Part shown: piece by piece, positions 43,238-51,704 of the stretch
Layout of the letters: each line of letters begins with the position of its first letter
Numbering within the stretch: the stretch's first letter is position 1
Assembly: GCF_000427625.1 (NCBI RefSeq)
Contig: NZ_KE386569.1
Coordinates: forward strand, 3,294,674 to 3,358,673
Origin: Methylobacter luteus IMV-B-3098
Lineage (GTDB): Bacteria > Pseudomonadota > Gammaproteobacteria > Methylococcales > Methylomonadaceae
Direction: 5' to 3'
DNA length: 64,000 nucleotides
Made by a program: the position numbers and the translations under genes
The notes under the pieces: generated by a model
Database searches by the model: none
Told to the model about the DNA's origin: nothing
The model's input: only the letters and a program-made list of their open reading frames with translations

Positions 43238-44752
43238 TCAAAATTCATTAGCTTTAGCAAACAACCGCGCCTGGATAAGCACGTGGCTTTTCGGAAAATA
43301 TTTTTGCAGCAGGGCGACGGCTTCGGCACATCGGGTTGGGTTTGCCCGTCGCCGCCAGGCGACAGCCACGGCAAACAGGGTTTTGTCCAGATCCGCCAAC
43401 TCCGGATTGCAGCGCAATAAGGCAAGCACGATCCTTTCGGCGTTTTCAGGATAACCGTATTTCGCGAACCTGATCGCGAGATGGTGCAGACAGGTGGATT
43501 CCAACGCCATTTTTCCGGGTTGCGCCTTGAGATAATACCCGAAGGCGTCGTTGAGTTGTTTCAAGGTTTGCGTGTCGTTGTCGTTCAGGCTCAGGATCTC
43601 GACAAGGATGCGGTAAAAATCGGCGCTGCCCGGGTCATGTTTCAAGGCATGATAAAGTTGCCAAAGGATATCCCGGTCGTTCGGATATTCGGCGTGCAAT
43701 TCCTGAAATAATTTTTGCGCTTTGGGGATGTCCAGCGCGCCCAGGAATTGCATGGCCTGCCGGTAGCGCTGCTGTTTGTCTTCGTCGCGTTTCGCCGCAT
43801 CAAGGTAAGCCGTGTCGATATTGGCGCTCCCAAAACGCTGCAACAATGCCGCCAGCAAACCGCCGGACAGCAAGCCGCCGATATGCGCAATGAAAGCGAC
43901 GTTGCTGTCGGGCATGGTCAGCATGTGGTAGGACTCGTTCGCCAGCCAGGCGGGCAACATGATCAAGGCCGGAGCGCGTACATAATCGAAATAAAACAAC
44001 AGCGAATAAAAAAAGCGGATCCTGCGCAGCCCGAAGATGCCCGCATATAAGCCCATGAGGCCGGCTATCGCGCCCGACGCGCCGACCAGCGGCACTTCAC
44101 TGGCCGGGTTAACCGCCCAGAACAGTCCGACCGCAGCCAGGCCGGTCAACACATAGCAGAGCAGATAAAGCGCCGAACCCAGCGCCATTTCCACGGTAAA
44201 CCCGACCAGGAACAGGAATAGCATGTTGCCGATCAGATGTCCGGTATCGCCATGCAGGAACATGTGGGTCAAAAAGGTTAACGGCTTGTGCTCTGCCGGC
44301 GTGAAACCGTACATTTTATTCACCGGCTGGAATGTCAACGCATCGAAACGTTTGCGTTGGACTTGCCAATCGCCGAATTCGGCATTGTCGGCGGTGACGA
44401 TTTTTCCGTCGTGCAGGCGCGCCATGAATCTGGCGTTGTTTTGCATGTGCAACAGCAACCCTTGCAGGAAATATTGCCGGGGCTCGTCCAGTTGCCGGTA
44501 ATCCGTGTTCAACAATGCCTGTAAGGACTCGGGATCGATATCCTCTTCTTCGTCATTCAGCATAGTGGCATACCGCGGCAATTCGAGGTGCGGCAGGCTG
44601 GAGGCAAAATAAAAATCGAACTGGGCAGCGTATTTCCTGTTTTCATAGTGCTGGCCCCCGAAAAGGATCGCAGCACAGCCTAAAATCAGCAACAGGGTAA
44701 CCAGCGGTGGCCGTTTCCAGTCGATGGCTTTTTCCAGCGGAATAATGAACAT
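43238..44752 (-). CDS. rhomboid-family intramembrane protease with C-terminal helical repeats
   Basis: Translation from the ATG at 44752 (MFIIPLEKAIDWKRPPLV) gives 504 residues; an open frame further upstream lies inside the neighbouring gene. A membrane domain contains LTHMFLHGDTGHLIGNMLFLF, the catalytic GASGAIAGLMGLYAG with the nucleophile Ser, and AHIGGLLSG with the catalytic His. The C-terminal 200 residues carry TPR-like helices. A long loop before the core (about residues 45-150) should be periplasmic. It starts 8 bp after the next gene upstream, so the two are co-transcribed. Confidence 0.88.
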   Translation of the reverse strand: MFIIPLEKAIDWKRPPLVTLLLILGCAAILFGGQHYENRKYAAQFDFYFASSLPHLELPRYATMLNDEEEDIDPESLQALLNTDYRQLDEPRQYFLQGLLLHMQNNARFMARLHDGKIVTADNAEFGDWQVQRKRFDALTFQPVNKMYGFTPAEHKPLTFLTHMFLHGDTGHLIGNMLFLFLVGFTVEMALGSALYLLCYVLTGLAAVGLFWAVNPASEVPLVGASGAIAGLMGLYAGIFGLRRIRFFYSLLFYFDYVRAPALIMLPAWLANESYHMLTMPDSNVAFIAHIGGLLSGGLLAALLQRFGSANIDTAYLDAAKRDEDKQQRYRQAMQFLGALDIPKAQKLFQELHAEYPNDRDILWQLYHALKHDPGSADFYRILVEILSLNDNDTQTLKQLNDAFGYYLKAQPGKMALESTCLHHLAIRFAKYGYPENAERIVLALLRCNPELADLDKTLFAVAVAWRRRANPTRCAEAVALLQKYFPKSHVLIQARLFAKANEF

Positions 44753-44760
44753 GCAATCCC

Positions 44761-46218
44761 TCAGCCGATAATCGAAGACACCAGTTGGTGATATTCCCTG
44801 ACTTGCGGGGTCACGGCGTGATCGGGATAGCGCTTCAGCAAGGCATCCAATATTTTTTTCGCCTGGGCATCGTCCTGCTTGTGTTCTACCATCACTTTGG
44901 CGACCATCAAATACGCTTCCGGCAGCAATTCGCTTTGCGGGTAGCGTTTGTGGTAGCCGTTCAGGATCGCCAGGCAATCGTCGAATTGCCGGTTTTGGAA
45001 AGCGGCTTCGCCCAAGTCGTAAACCACTTGCGGGTCTTGAAAGTCGAATGCCGGATCGGCGCGCGTGCAATCGGCATAAACGCCGGCGGCTTCGTGCAGG
45101 CGCTTGAAGCGTGGCATGGCTTCATGTTTTAACAAGCGTTTCAGGTAGGCTTCGCCATATCGGCATAGCTCGGCGTTGCGTCCCGTCGATTGCAACAACC
45201 TGTGCAGCTTGGCGTAATATTCCGGCTTGGGGTCTCGCGTGACCGCCTTTTGCAGGCGCTTGATCGCCGCATCCTGCATTCCTTCAATGTTCAGGATATA
45301 AATTTCGTTCAACAGCGGATCGGCGGAAAGGCCGGGAATGGGTTTACGCGGGCTTTCCTCGACTTTCTTGACTTCGTCAAACCCCAGGGGCTCGTGGTAT
45401 TGATAGATCACGTAACCCATCATTGCGTACATGGCGACGGTAAAGTACGCCTGTAAAAAAAATACTGCCGGCATAATCAAGAACTCGGGAATATGTTCGA
45501 GCATCGTCTGTTCCAGCATTTCATAACTGCCGAGCATCAGCAGCAAAAACAGGTAAAGAACGAAATAGGGGCGGCCGATGGCCGCCATGGTGCGAAAGAT
45601 GCTGACCGGGTTGACCGCATCGAGGATGCTGCCGTTGATCGCCAGCAGGGTGGTGGAGGCCGGAATGCCCAGCAGGAAAAATCCCCCGGTGACGATCAGG
45701 CCCGGCGCGCCGAACAGCCGCAGTGCAAACAGCGACGCCGACACCACCAGGAAATATACCATCGATTGCTTGAAGATAAGGGATGATTTGAGCACCTTAT
45801 AATCGACCATCAGGCCCGGCGCTTCCAGGTGGCCGCGGGCGACATGGTTCAGGCATTTATAAGAGTAGAGCAGCAAGGCGTATGAAGTCGTCACCAACGC
45901 GATGATCCCCAATAATATATTGACCGCGAACAACAGGTTCAACAGCGACAGCAATGCTAAGTAAATCAAGGCATCGAGCCTTGCGGGATAAATGAAAAAT
46001 TCCGGGATGCGTTCCCAGAACGGTTTGATGGAATTTCCGATCCCCAGCGACTGTAGCGGTTCCAGGCAAATGGGGCAATCGCGGCGAATTTCGTAGCGGT
46101 CGTCGGCGCCTTCCGGGCGTTTCGCGCAAGCGTCGGAAATGTTGATCATACAACGCGGGCAACGCCAGCGCGCCGGAAGTTCGGGGAAATACTTACAGGA
46201 AATTTTTGCGTTGTCCAT
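44761..46218 (-). CDS. zinc-ribbon, multi-membrane-span, TPR protein paired with the rhomboid
   Basis: The start at 46218 (MDNAKISCKYFPELPARWRC) gives 485 residues. The N-terminus has cysteine pairs CPRC (residues 20-23) and CPIC (48-51) plus extra Cys at 8 and 30, a probable zinc-binding domain. About six membrane helices follow (residues 78-290). The last 170 residues form TPR-like helices (EIYILNIEGMQDAAIKRLQKAV, YDLGEAAFQNRQFDDCLAIL). No known family function. The gene precedes the rhomboid gene by 8 bp and may provide or present its substrate. Confidence 0.75.
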   Translation of the reverse strand: MDNAKISCKYFPELPARWRCPRCMINISDACAKRPEGADDRYEIRRDCPICLEPLQSLGIGNSIKPFWERIPEFFIYPARLDALIYLALLSLLNLLFAVNILLGIIALVTTSYALLLYSYKCLNHVARGHLEAPGLMVDYKVLKSSLIFKQSMVYFLVVSASLFALRLFGAPGLIVTGGFFLLGIPASTTLLAINGSILDAVNPVSIFRTMAAIGRPYFVLYLFLLLMLGSYEMLEQTMLEHIPEFLIMPAVFFLQAYFTVAMYAMMGYVIYQYHEPLGFDEVKKVEESPRKPIPGLSADPLLNEIYILNIEGMQDAAIKRLQKAVTRDPKPEYYAKLHRLLQSTGRNAELCRYGEAYLKRLLKHEAMPRFKRLHEAAGVYADCTRADPAFDFQDPQVVYDLGEAAFQNRQFDDCLAILNGYHKRYPQSELLPEAYLMVAKVMVEHKQDDAQAKKILDALLKRYPDHAVTPQVREYHQLVSSIIG

Positions 46219-46776
46219 TGTCGCGCCTTGCTCCGGATTAACTTGAAAGATACTGCGCAAAAGTATAGCTCTTCCGGCACTGACCGCATAGGGACGGGAG
46301 ATAAAGCGACTGCTCATCAACACGGCAACGGCCATTGTGACCCCGCGGTCTCAATGCGCCGGTTTTCATTCCTCAATCCACCCTATGGGATTACGATGGG
46401 ACTGATGCCGTTGGAAATTAAAAAGCCAGTGTTTTTAAGTGGTTATACGTATTTATTATGGTTTTAAAAACATGAAATACTGTTGCCTAATTTAATCGCT
46501 AGATCCTCCCTATTTTCAATCCAAGGCCCAGGTCGACTGAGTTGTCTTAATGATGTATTGAAACTGACAATGCGCCCTTAAAAAAGGGTGAAGTCATGAA
46601 TTTAGATAGCCAAACTCAAAGGCCCTATGCACTTGCACTGTCAGATGGTGAATCGATAAGCGATTGATGTCTCTAGCCAGCCTGACAAACTGCATAAAGG
46701 CAAGCATGTCGTTTAAATACGGGTGACTTGGATTTTGATCTCCATGGAGCGATAAACGTAGACACGGTAAATCAAG
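46219..46776. other. 558-bp gap with a short orf relic
   Basis: No full gene is visible. At 46596-46667 an ATG with upstream GGGTGAAG opens a 23-codon frame whose residues RPYALALSDGES resemble the N-terminus of small cupin proteins, and it is then cut by a stop. The promoter of the glycosyltransferase gene should lie in the right part. The remainder shows nothing recognisable. Confidence 0.35.
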
Positions 46777-48321
46777 ATGCGGGAATTAATAAATAAATGT
46801 CCTACAGGGTTCTTGTTTATATGCTCATTAGCGCTTTCATCAGGGGTATTGTTTTACCGGCTAGGGGAGTTGTCCATCGATTGCTGGGATGAGGCGCGCC
46901 TTGCCAATAATGCCTTGGAGATGGCTAACAGTGGCGGCCTGTCGCTGGTTACTACTTACGACGGCAGTCCGGATCACTGGAATACAAAGCCTCCCTTGGT
47001 TATCTGGCTGATGTCCTTATCAATAGCGTTTTTCGGATCTTCCGAACTGAGCGTTCGCATTCCCTCGGTCATGGCAGCTATGGCTACCCTCATCATGGTA
47101 TTTGCATTTGCCGCTTATTATTTGAAACGGCCGTTAATCGGTTTTCTTTCCGTCCTGATCCTGCTTTGCATTCGAGCCTATATTCACCTTCACGGCGCCC
47201 GTTCCGGCAATTACGACGCTATTCTGACCCTTTGGACTACCGGCTATTTGTTATCAGGCTATTTATATTTAAAGGATCACGATCACCGCATATTGTGGCT
47301 TTCATTGTGCATGTTGGGTATTTTGCTGGCTTTTTTTACGAAAACCGTACAAGGGCTGATTTTTGCCCCGGCACTTATCATATATGCCTTATACAAACGC
47401 CAGTATTTTGTGCTGAAATCCGCTCTGGTCTATTTCTATGGGCTATTGATTCTGGCGATATGCGCAGCCTATTATCTTTTGCGCAACCAGATTGATCCCG
47501 GCTATTTTGACTCAGCGATATTGAACGATTTGCTGGGGCGATTCGCAACGGTGATTGAAAACCATGCTGGCGGCCCGTTTTATTATGTAAAGCCTGCATG
47601 GATGATTTTGACGCTCGGGATAATCGGTTTTCAATTTAGCCGGCGCCATCCTTCAGAGCTTCGGGATTTCAGCATTTTTCTGGGCATGATGTTTTTATTT
47701 TATCTGCTGATCATCTCAGCGGCTTCCACTAAAATAGCTTGGTATCTGATACCCCTTTCGCCGCTGGCTTCCATGCTGATTGCCATTGCGCTTTATCAAT
47801 TAGCGGAAGATAAATTATTTAAAGTTAAAGCAACTTTGCCGGGCGCAAGACCGGGATTGATTATTTTTCCGGCGGCCATTTTCGCGAGCCTTCTGGTTTT
47901 TGCCTTTAACTTCAGGGAAATTGAAAAGCAGGAAGCGGATTCGAAAAATAGGGTGGCCGACCAATATAATTATTTTCTACGCTCGAAATTCATACAAAGC
48001 AAACAGATACCAAAGTTTGCCGTGGTGCATCCCGGTTATTATGAGGGCAATTTTTATGTTGCTCCTGCGCTTTTTTATATCAATACGCTCAGGAAGAAAG
48101 GCCTGGAAATAACAGTTTTGCAAACCGATGCCGCCATACCTGAAGATTATCAATATCTGCTGTTATGCGGTGAAAAGATTAAAAATCGCATGGAAATCCG
48201 GTCCGGCTTGCAAGAGGTCGATACCGATGGGCAATGTGGAATATACACTGTCGGGAAGGGTAAGGGCTCAGCTAAGCGGGGCGTGGAGCGTCCGGCCGGC
48301 CATGCGCCGGAAACCGGATGA
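46777..48321 (+). CDS. glycosyltransferase family 39-like membrane protein
   Basis: A 514-residue membrane protein of the ArnT/PMT-type superfamily, which moves a sugar from a polyprenyl-phosphate donor to a lipid or protein outside the membrane. It has about ten to eleven helices. The first periplasmic loop carries the catalytic-type acidic motif WDEARLANNALEM near residues 37-49 and then HWNTKPPLVIWL near 67-78. A periplasmic C-terminal domain follows residue 370. The next gene encodes a GtrA-GT2 fusion that could make the donor lipid. Confidence 0.87.
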   Translation: MRELINKCPTGFLFICSLALSSGVLFYRLGELSIDCWDEARLANNALEMANSGGLSLVTTYDGSPDHWNTKPPLVIWLMSLSIAFFGSSELSVRIPSVMAAMATLIMVFAFAAYYLKRPLIGFLSVLILLCIRAYIHLHGARSGNYDAILTLWTTGYLLSGYLYLKDHDHRILWLSLCMLGILLAFFTKTVQGLIFAPALIIYALYKRQYFVLKSALVYFYGLLILAICAAYYLLRNQIDPGYFDSAILNDLLGRFATVIENHAGGPFYYVKPAWMILTLGIIGFQFSRRHPSELRDFSIFLGMMFLFYLLIISAASTKIAWYLIPLSPLASMLIAIALYQLAEDKLFKVKATLPGARPGLIIFPAAIFASLLVFAFNFREIEKQEADSKNRVADQYNYFLRSKFIQSKQIPKFAVVHPGYYEGNFYVAPALFYINTLRKKGLEITVLQTDAAIPEDYQYLLLCGEKIKNRMEIRSGLQEVDTDGQCGIYTVGKGKGSAKRGVERPAGHAPETG

Positions 48322-48427
48322 GGCTTGGCCGGGTTTCTTTGAAGCCTGCGGACGTTCATCCCCTTGAAATCCGATGACCCTGATGGCAGGCAGATCCATA
48401 CAGCTTAATTAATTAATCAACGAATCT

Positions 48428-49807
48428 ATGACTATGACTTTTGGCAGATATCTACTTGTTGGCGTGGCCAATACCATTGTGGGATTAGGCACTATCTATA
48501 TCGCCATGTATTTTCTGCATTTGAACATTGTTCATGCCAATGCGGTCGGCTACACAATTGGCGTTTTATTCAGTTTTTTGTTGAATAAATCCTGGACGTT
48601 CAAAAGCGACGATCATCTTTTGTTCAGCTTTTTGCGTTTTATCACGGTGCTGGCCGTAGCTTATACAGCCAATCTTTACACGGTTTTGTTTTTCGATTCC
48701 CGTTTTCATGTTAATGCTTATCTTGCGCAGGCGGCGGGTATTTTTCCCTACACGATCATCGGATTTTTGGGGAACAAGTATTTCACCTTCCGTAATCAGC
48801 AACATGCGGCCCCGTCCGGCAGTCAACAGCCTGCCGAATTGCCGGAAAATCTGGCGCCAACGTCTTGTCAGCCCATACAGCTCAGTATAGTCGTGCCTTG
48901 TTATAACGAAGTAAGCGTATTGCCGGAAACCACCCGGCAATTGGCTGATTTATTTCAGACGCTCATCGCGGATCAGAAAATCACGGCAGACAGCGGCGTG
49001 TATTACATCGATGACGGCAGCCGTGACGGCACCTGGAGATTGATTGAATCCCTGGCGGAACAGCAGCAATTTGTGCATGGCATCAAACTGTCCCGCAACC
49101 GAGGACACCAAAATGCGCTGTTGGCCGGATTGCTGACGGTAGAAGGGGAGGCGATTATCAGTGTCGACGCCGATTTGCAGGACGATTTGTCCGCAATCGT
49201 CAAGATGATCGATTTGTATAGGGCCGGTTACGATATTGTTTATGGCGTCCGCGATTCGCGGCAATCCGACACGTTTTTCAAAAGATTTACAGCTCAATCT
49301 TATTACCGGCTGTTAAACGCGATGGGCGTGGAAATTATCTATAATCATGCCGATTACCGGTTAATGAGCCGCCCCGCCGTGGAAGCCTTGAGAGAGTTCG
49401 GTGAGGTTAACCTGTTTCTGCGCGGCATAATTCCGCAATTAGGGTTTTCGCATGCGCTGGCGTTTTACGAGCGGGCCGAGCGTTATGCCGGTGAATCGAA
49501 ATATCCGCTCAGACAGATGCTGGCTTTTGCATGGCAGGGGATAACCTCTTTTTCGGTACTGCCTTTGCGCTGTATTACCGGAATCGGCCTGCTGGTATCG
49601 CTGTTCAGTTTTGTAATTTCCGCCTGGGCAATCTCTGTCCGGCTGTTTACCCAGGACGCCATCCCTGGCTGGGCTTCCACGGTATTGCCCATTTATTTTC
49701 TGGGCGGCATACAGTTGCTATGCCTGGGCATCATGGGGGAGTATCTGGCGAAAGTCTATTCCGAAACCAAACGCCGACCTCGGTACGTCATCGAAAAAAC
49801 CATTTGA
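48428..49807 (+). CDS. GtrA-like flippase domain fused to a family 2 glycosyltransferase
   Basis: This 459-residue fusion has an N-terminal GtrA-like domain with four helices (residues 5-125, including GYTIGVLFSFLLNKSWTF). A GT2 domain follows (about 150-385) with SIVVPCYNEVSVLPET, YIDDGSRDGTW and SVDADLQDD, typical of dolichyl- or undecaprenyl-phosphate sugar synthases. Two C-terminal membrane helices (about 387-445) resemble those of GtrB/ArnC. One protein could thus make and flip polyprenyl-phosphate sugar for the upstream GT39-like enzyme. The gap to that gene is 106 bp. Confidence 0.88.
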   Translation: MTMTFGRYLLVGVANTIVGLGTIYIAMYFLHLNIVHANAVGYTIGVLFSFLLNKSWTFKSDDHLLFSFLRFITVLAVAYTANLYTVLFFDSRFHVNAYLAQAAGIFPYTIIGFLGNKYFTFRNQQHAAPSGSQQPAELPENLAPTSCQPIQLSIVVPCYNEVSVLPETTRQLADLFQTLIADQKITADSGVYYIDDGSRDGTWRLIESLAEQQQFVHGIKLSRNRGHQNALLAGLLTVEGEAIISVDADLQDDLSAIVKMIDLYRAGYDIVYGVRDSRQSDTFFKRFTAQSYYRLLNAMGVEIIYNHADYRLMSRPAVEALREFGEVNLFLRGIIPQLGFSHALAFYERAERYAGESKYPLRQMLAFAWQGITSFSVLPLRCITGIGLLVSLFSFVISAWAISVRLFTQDAIPGWASTVLPIYFLGGIQLLCLGIMGEYLAKVYSETKRRPRYVIEKTI

Positions 49808-50194
49808 TCAAGCCTTTGGAATGTCGTTTTTTACGCGGCAGGGCCGGCAGAAGATGGGGAAGGCTCAGCAACCGGTTTTTCAAGTCAGACTTTATGGTTT
49901 GGCCGGATAAGTTGATAACTGATGCCGCGCAGGAGGGCTGTTTATGCTTTAATGCGCGTATAGGTGCGAATTTGCTTGAGCCCTTCAGGGTATTCGCACC
50001 AGACAACAATACAGGCGTCCCGGGTCGAATGAATTCGACCCTACAACCGCGTAACACCCGTTGATACGCCCGGCGATTCACCCGATGCGCCGGGGTTTCG
50101 CAAAGTTCCAGCCCAGTCCGCTCAAACCGTTCCAAAGCCGCACTTTCAGCCCATCCCCTTGTCTTAACGGTAATAACGACACTGGAGGCAAGCG
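49808..50194 (+). other. gap with degraded repeat and permease leader
   Basis: A 9-bp hairpin (GGGTCGAAT 50022-50030 with ATTCGACCC 50033-50041) is present. A degraded family A element spans about 50058-50118. The leader 50132-50194 is duplicated at 34918-34980. GGAG at 50184 precedes the permease start. No gene is seen. Confidence 0.5.
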
Positions 50195-50632
50195 ATGAAA
50201 CACATGGTATGGTATTCAAATCTGGCTAAACTGGCGTCACGGATCAGCGGGCGTCCGGCTGCCTTTGCCGTAGCGGTAGGATTTATTGTTGTCTGGGGCA
50301 TCACGGGGCCTCTTTTTGATTTCAGCGATACGTGGCAACTGGTTGTCAACACGGCAACGACCATTGTGACGTTTCTGATGGTGTTCCTGATCCAGAATAC
50401 GCAGAATCGCGACACCGAGGCCATGCAGATCAAACTCGATGAATTGATCCGCGCCACCAAAGGCGCCCATAACGCATTGCTGGACCTTGAGGAAATGGAG
50501 CAGGCCCAGCTGGATGAATTCCATGCGCATTACGAGAAGCTGGCGAGGGAAGCCAGAGCCGGATTGAGGCCGGGGCATCTGAATGCGCCGGAGCCCGAAC
50601 AGGCCGCCACGGATAATACAGTAATACACTGA
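50195..50632 (+). CDS. low-affinity iron permease (Fet4)-like small membrane protein
   Basis: A 145-residue protein with two membrane helices (AAFAVAVGFIVVWGITGPLF near 22-41 and QLVVNTATTIVTFLMVFLI near 48-66). It has the family hallmark FLIQNTQNRDTEAMQIKLDELIRAT near residues 64-88 and then a hydrophilic helical tail. Such proteins are annotated as low-affinity iron permeases by similarity to yeast Fet4; transport activity of the bacterial forms is not proven. The neighbouring bacterioferritin gene supports an iron role. Confidence 0.85.
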   Translation: MKHMVWYSNLAKLASRISGRPAAFAVAVGFIVVWGITGPLFDFSDTWQLVVNTATTIVTFLMVFLIQNTQNRDTEAMQIKLDELIRATKGAHNALLDLEEMEQAQLDEFHAHYEKLAREARAGLRPGHLNAPEPEQAATDNTVIH

Positions 50633-50671
50633 CCAAAGCGGCGGCCGGGTTGATACACCCGGCACGGGCGA

Positions 50672-51139
50672 CTACATCTGCGATTGTAGGTAGTTTTGCA
50701 GTCCGATTCTATCGATCAGGCCCAGCTGCTTTTCCAGCCAATGGGTATGGTCGTCCTCGGTATCCTGCAGCATGCTTTCCAGAATTTCGCGCGTGACGTA
50801 ATCATTGACCGATTCGCAATAGGCAATGACTTCCTTCAGCGAGCTGATCACCTGCATTTCCAGCGCGAGGTCGTTTTTCAGCATGTCCGGAACCGTGCCG
50901 CCGACGGCCAGAGGATTGCGAACCGACAGGTTCGGTACGCCTTCAAGAAACAGGATGCGTTTGATCAGCGCATCGGCATGACCTGTTTCATCTTGCATTT
51001 CATGATTGATGCGCTCGTATAACTCATTAAACCCCCAGTTTTCATACATGCGCGAATGAATGAAATACTGGTCCATGGCGGTCAGTTCGCCGGCCAGTAA
51101 TTTATTCAGTTGGTCAACTACCTGATTGTTGCTCTTCAT
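50672..51139 (-). CDS. bfr: bacterioferritin, alpha-type without the haem-ligand methionine
   Basis: A 155-residue iron-storage protein. The ferroxidase ligands Glu18, Tyr25, Glu51 and His54, and the later DTEDDH segment, are in place. Residue 52, normally the Met that ligates haem, is Thr (DETGHAD). The protein resembles the BfrA subunits of Neisseria that pair with a haem-binding BfrB. No second bacterioferritin gene is in the window. It ends convergently with the Fet4-like gene, with a 39-bp gap. Confidence 0.92.
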   Translation of the reverse strand: MKSNNQVVDQLNKLLAGELTAMDQYFIHSRMYENWGFNELYERINHEMQDETGHADALIKRILFLEGVPNLSVRNPLAVGGTVPDMLKNDLALEMQVISSLKEVIAYCESVNDYVTREILESMLQDTEDDHTHWLEKQLGLIDRIGLQNYLQSQM

Positions 51140-51704
51140 AATTACCTCATATCAATTATTATTTTCATAAAGGATTTACATGCGGGGTCAACTTCGCCTG
51201 GGGCGCCTGCCTGAAGCGGGACAGGGTTTGCAACCCTGTCCCTAACGTTTCTGCAATGACTGGGCTTAATGGCTACACTTAACCAACCTCAAACGTTTCG
51301 GACGGGGCAACATGCCCTGTCCGGCTGCGGTCGCCTATATAGGCATACAAAACGACTGAAGCCGCCCCCACAGAATCCAAGCGCCGTAGGGTACGCACTG
51401 CGTACCTTTTCAGAGTCCTGATGAACCGGCAAATTTGAAAAAGGTATGCGATGCATGCCCTACAGAACTCTACCAAGTTCGAACGTTTCAAGGCAACAGC
51501 GCCGGCCGAGCGTATAAGGCAACTGAAGCCGCCCCCACAAGTTCCAAAACAGCTTTTTGCCTTCCTGGAACACCTCATTCCCTCCTTCTTCCGGCGGGCA
51601 AAATGCGCAAGCCCTGTTTATGATTGCCGGGCAGGCGTACTTTTCGGCATCAGGTCAGATTAGAGCGTATAAACCCCATCCTGTCAAAACAGTCGCGCGC
51701 CTTT
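51140..51704. other. 565-bp repeat-rich gap
   Basis: This holds an 11-bp perfect hairpin at 51218-51242 (loop TGC), an imperfect one at 51299-51323, a family B repeat at 51386-51463, and a direct repeat of about 20 bp (CTGAAGCCGCCCCCACA near 51356 and 51525). No coding gene is supported. Short open frames here are repeat-derived. Confidence 0.6.
51386..51463. repeat. family B palindrome, diverged copy
   Basis: Arms GTAGGGTACGCACTGCGTACC and its inverted partner (with three to four changes) lie 37 bp apart. The spacer differs from the 30.5 kb copy. Confidence 0.8.

Noticed and set aside
44753-45070. N-terminal extension of the rhomboid protein
   Set aside because: It overlaps the upstream zinc-ribbon/TPR gene in another frame and is Arg/Pro-rich without structure; the start at 44752 fits the membrane protein.
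51279-51578. Short frames in the 51.2-51.7 kb gap
   Set aside because: They are produced by family B repeats and direct repeats, with no codon-use signal.
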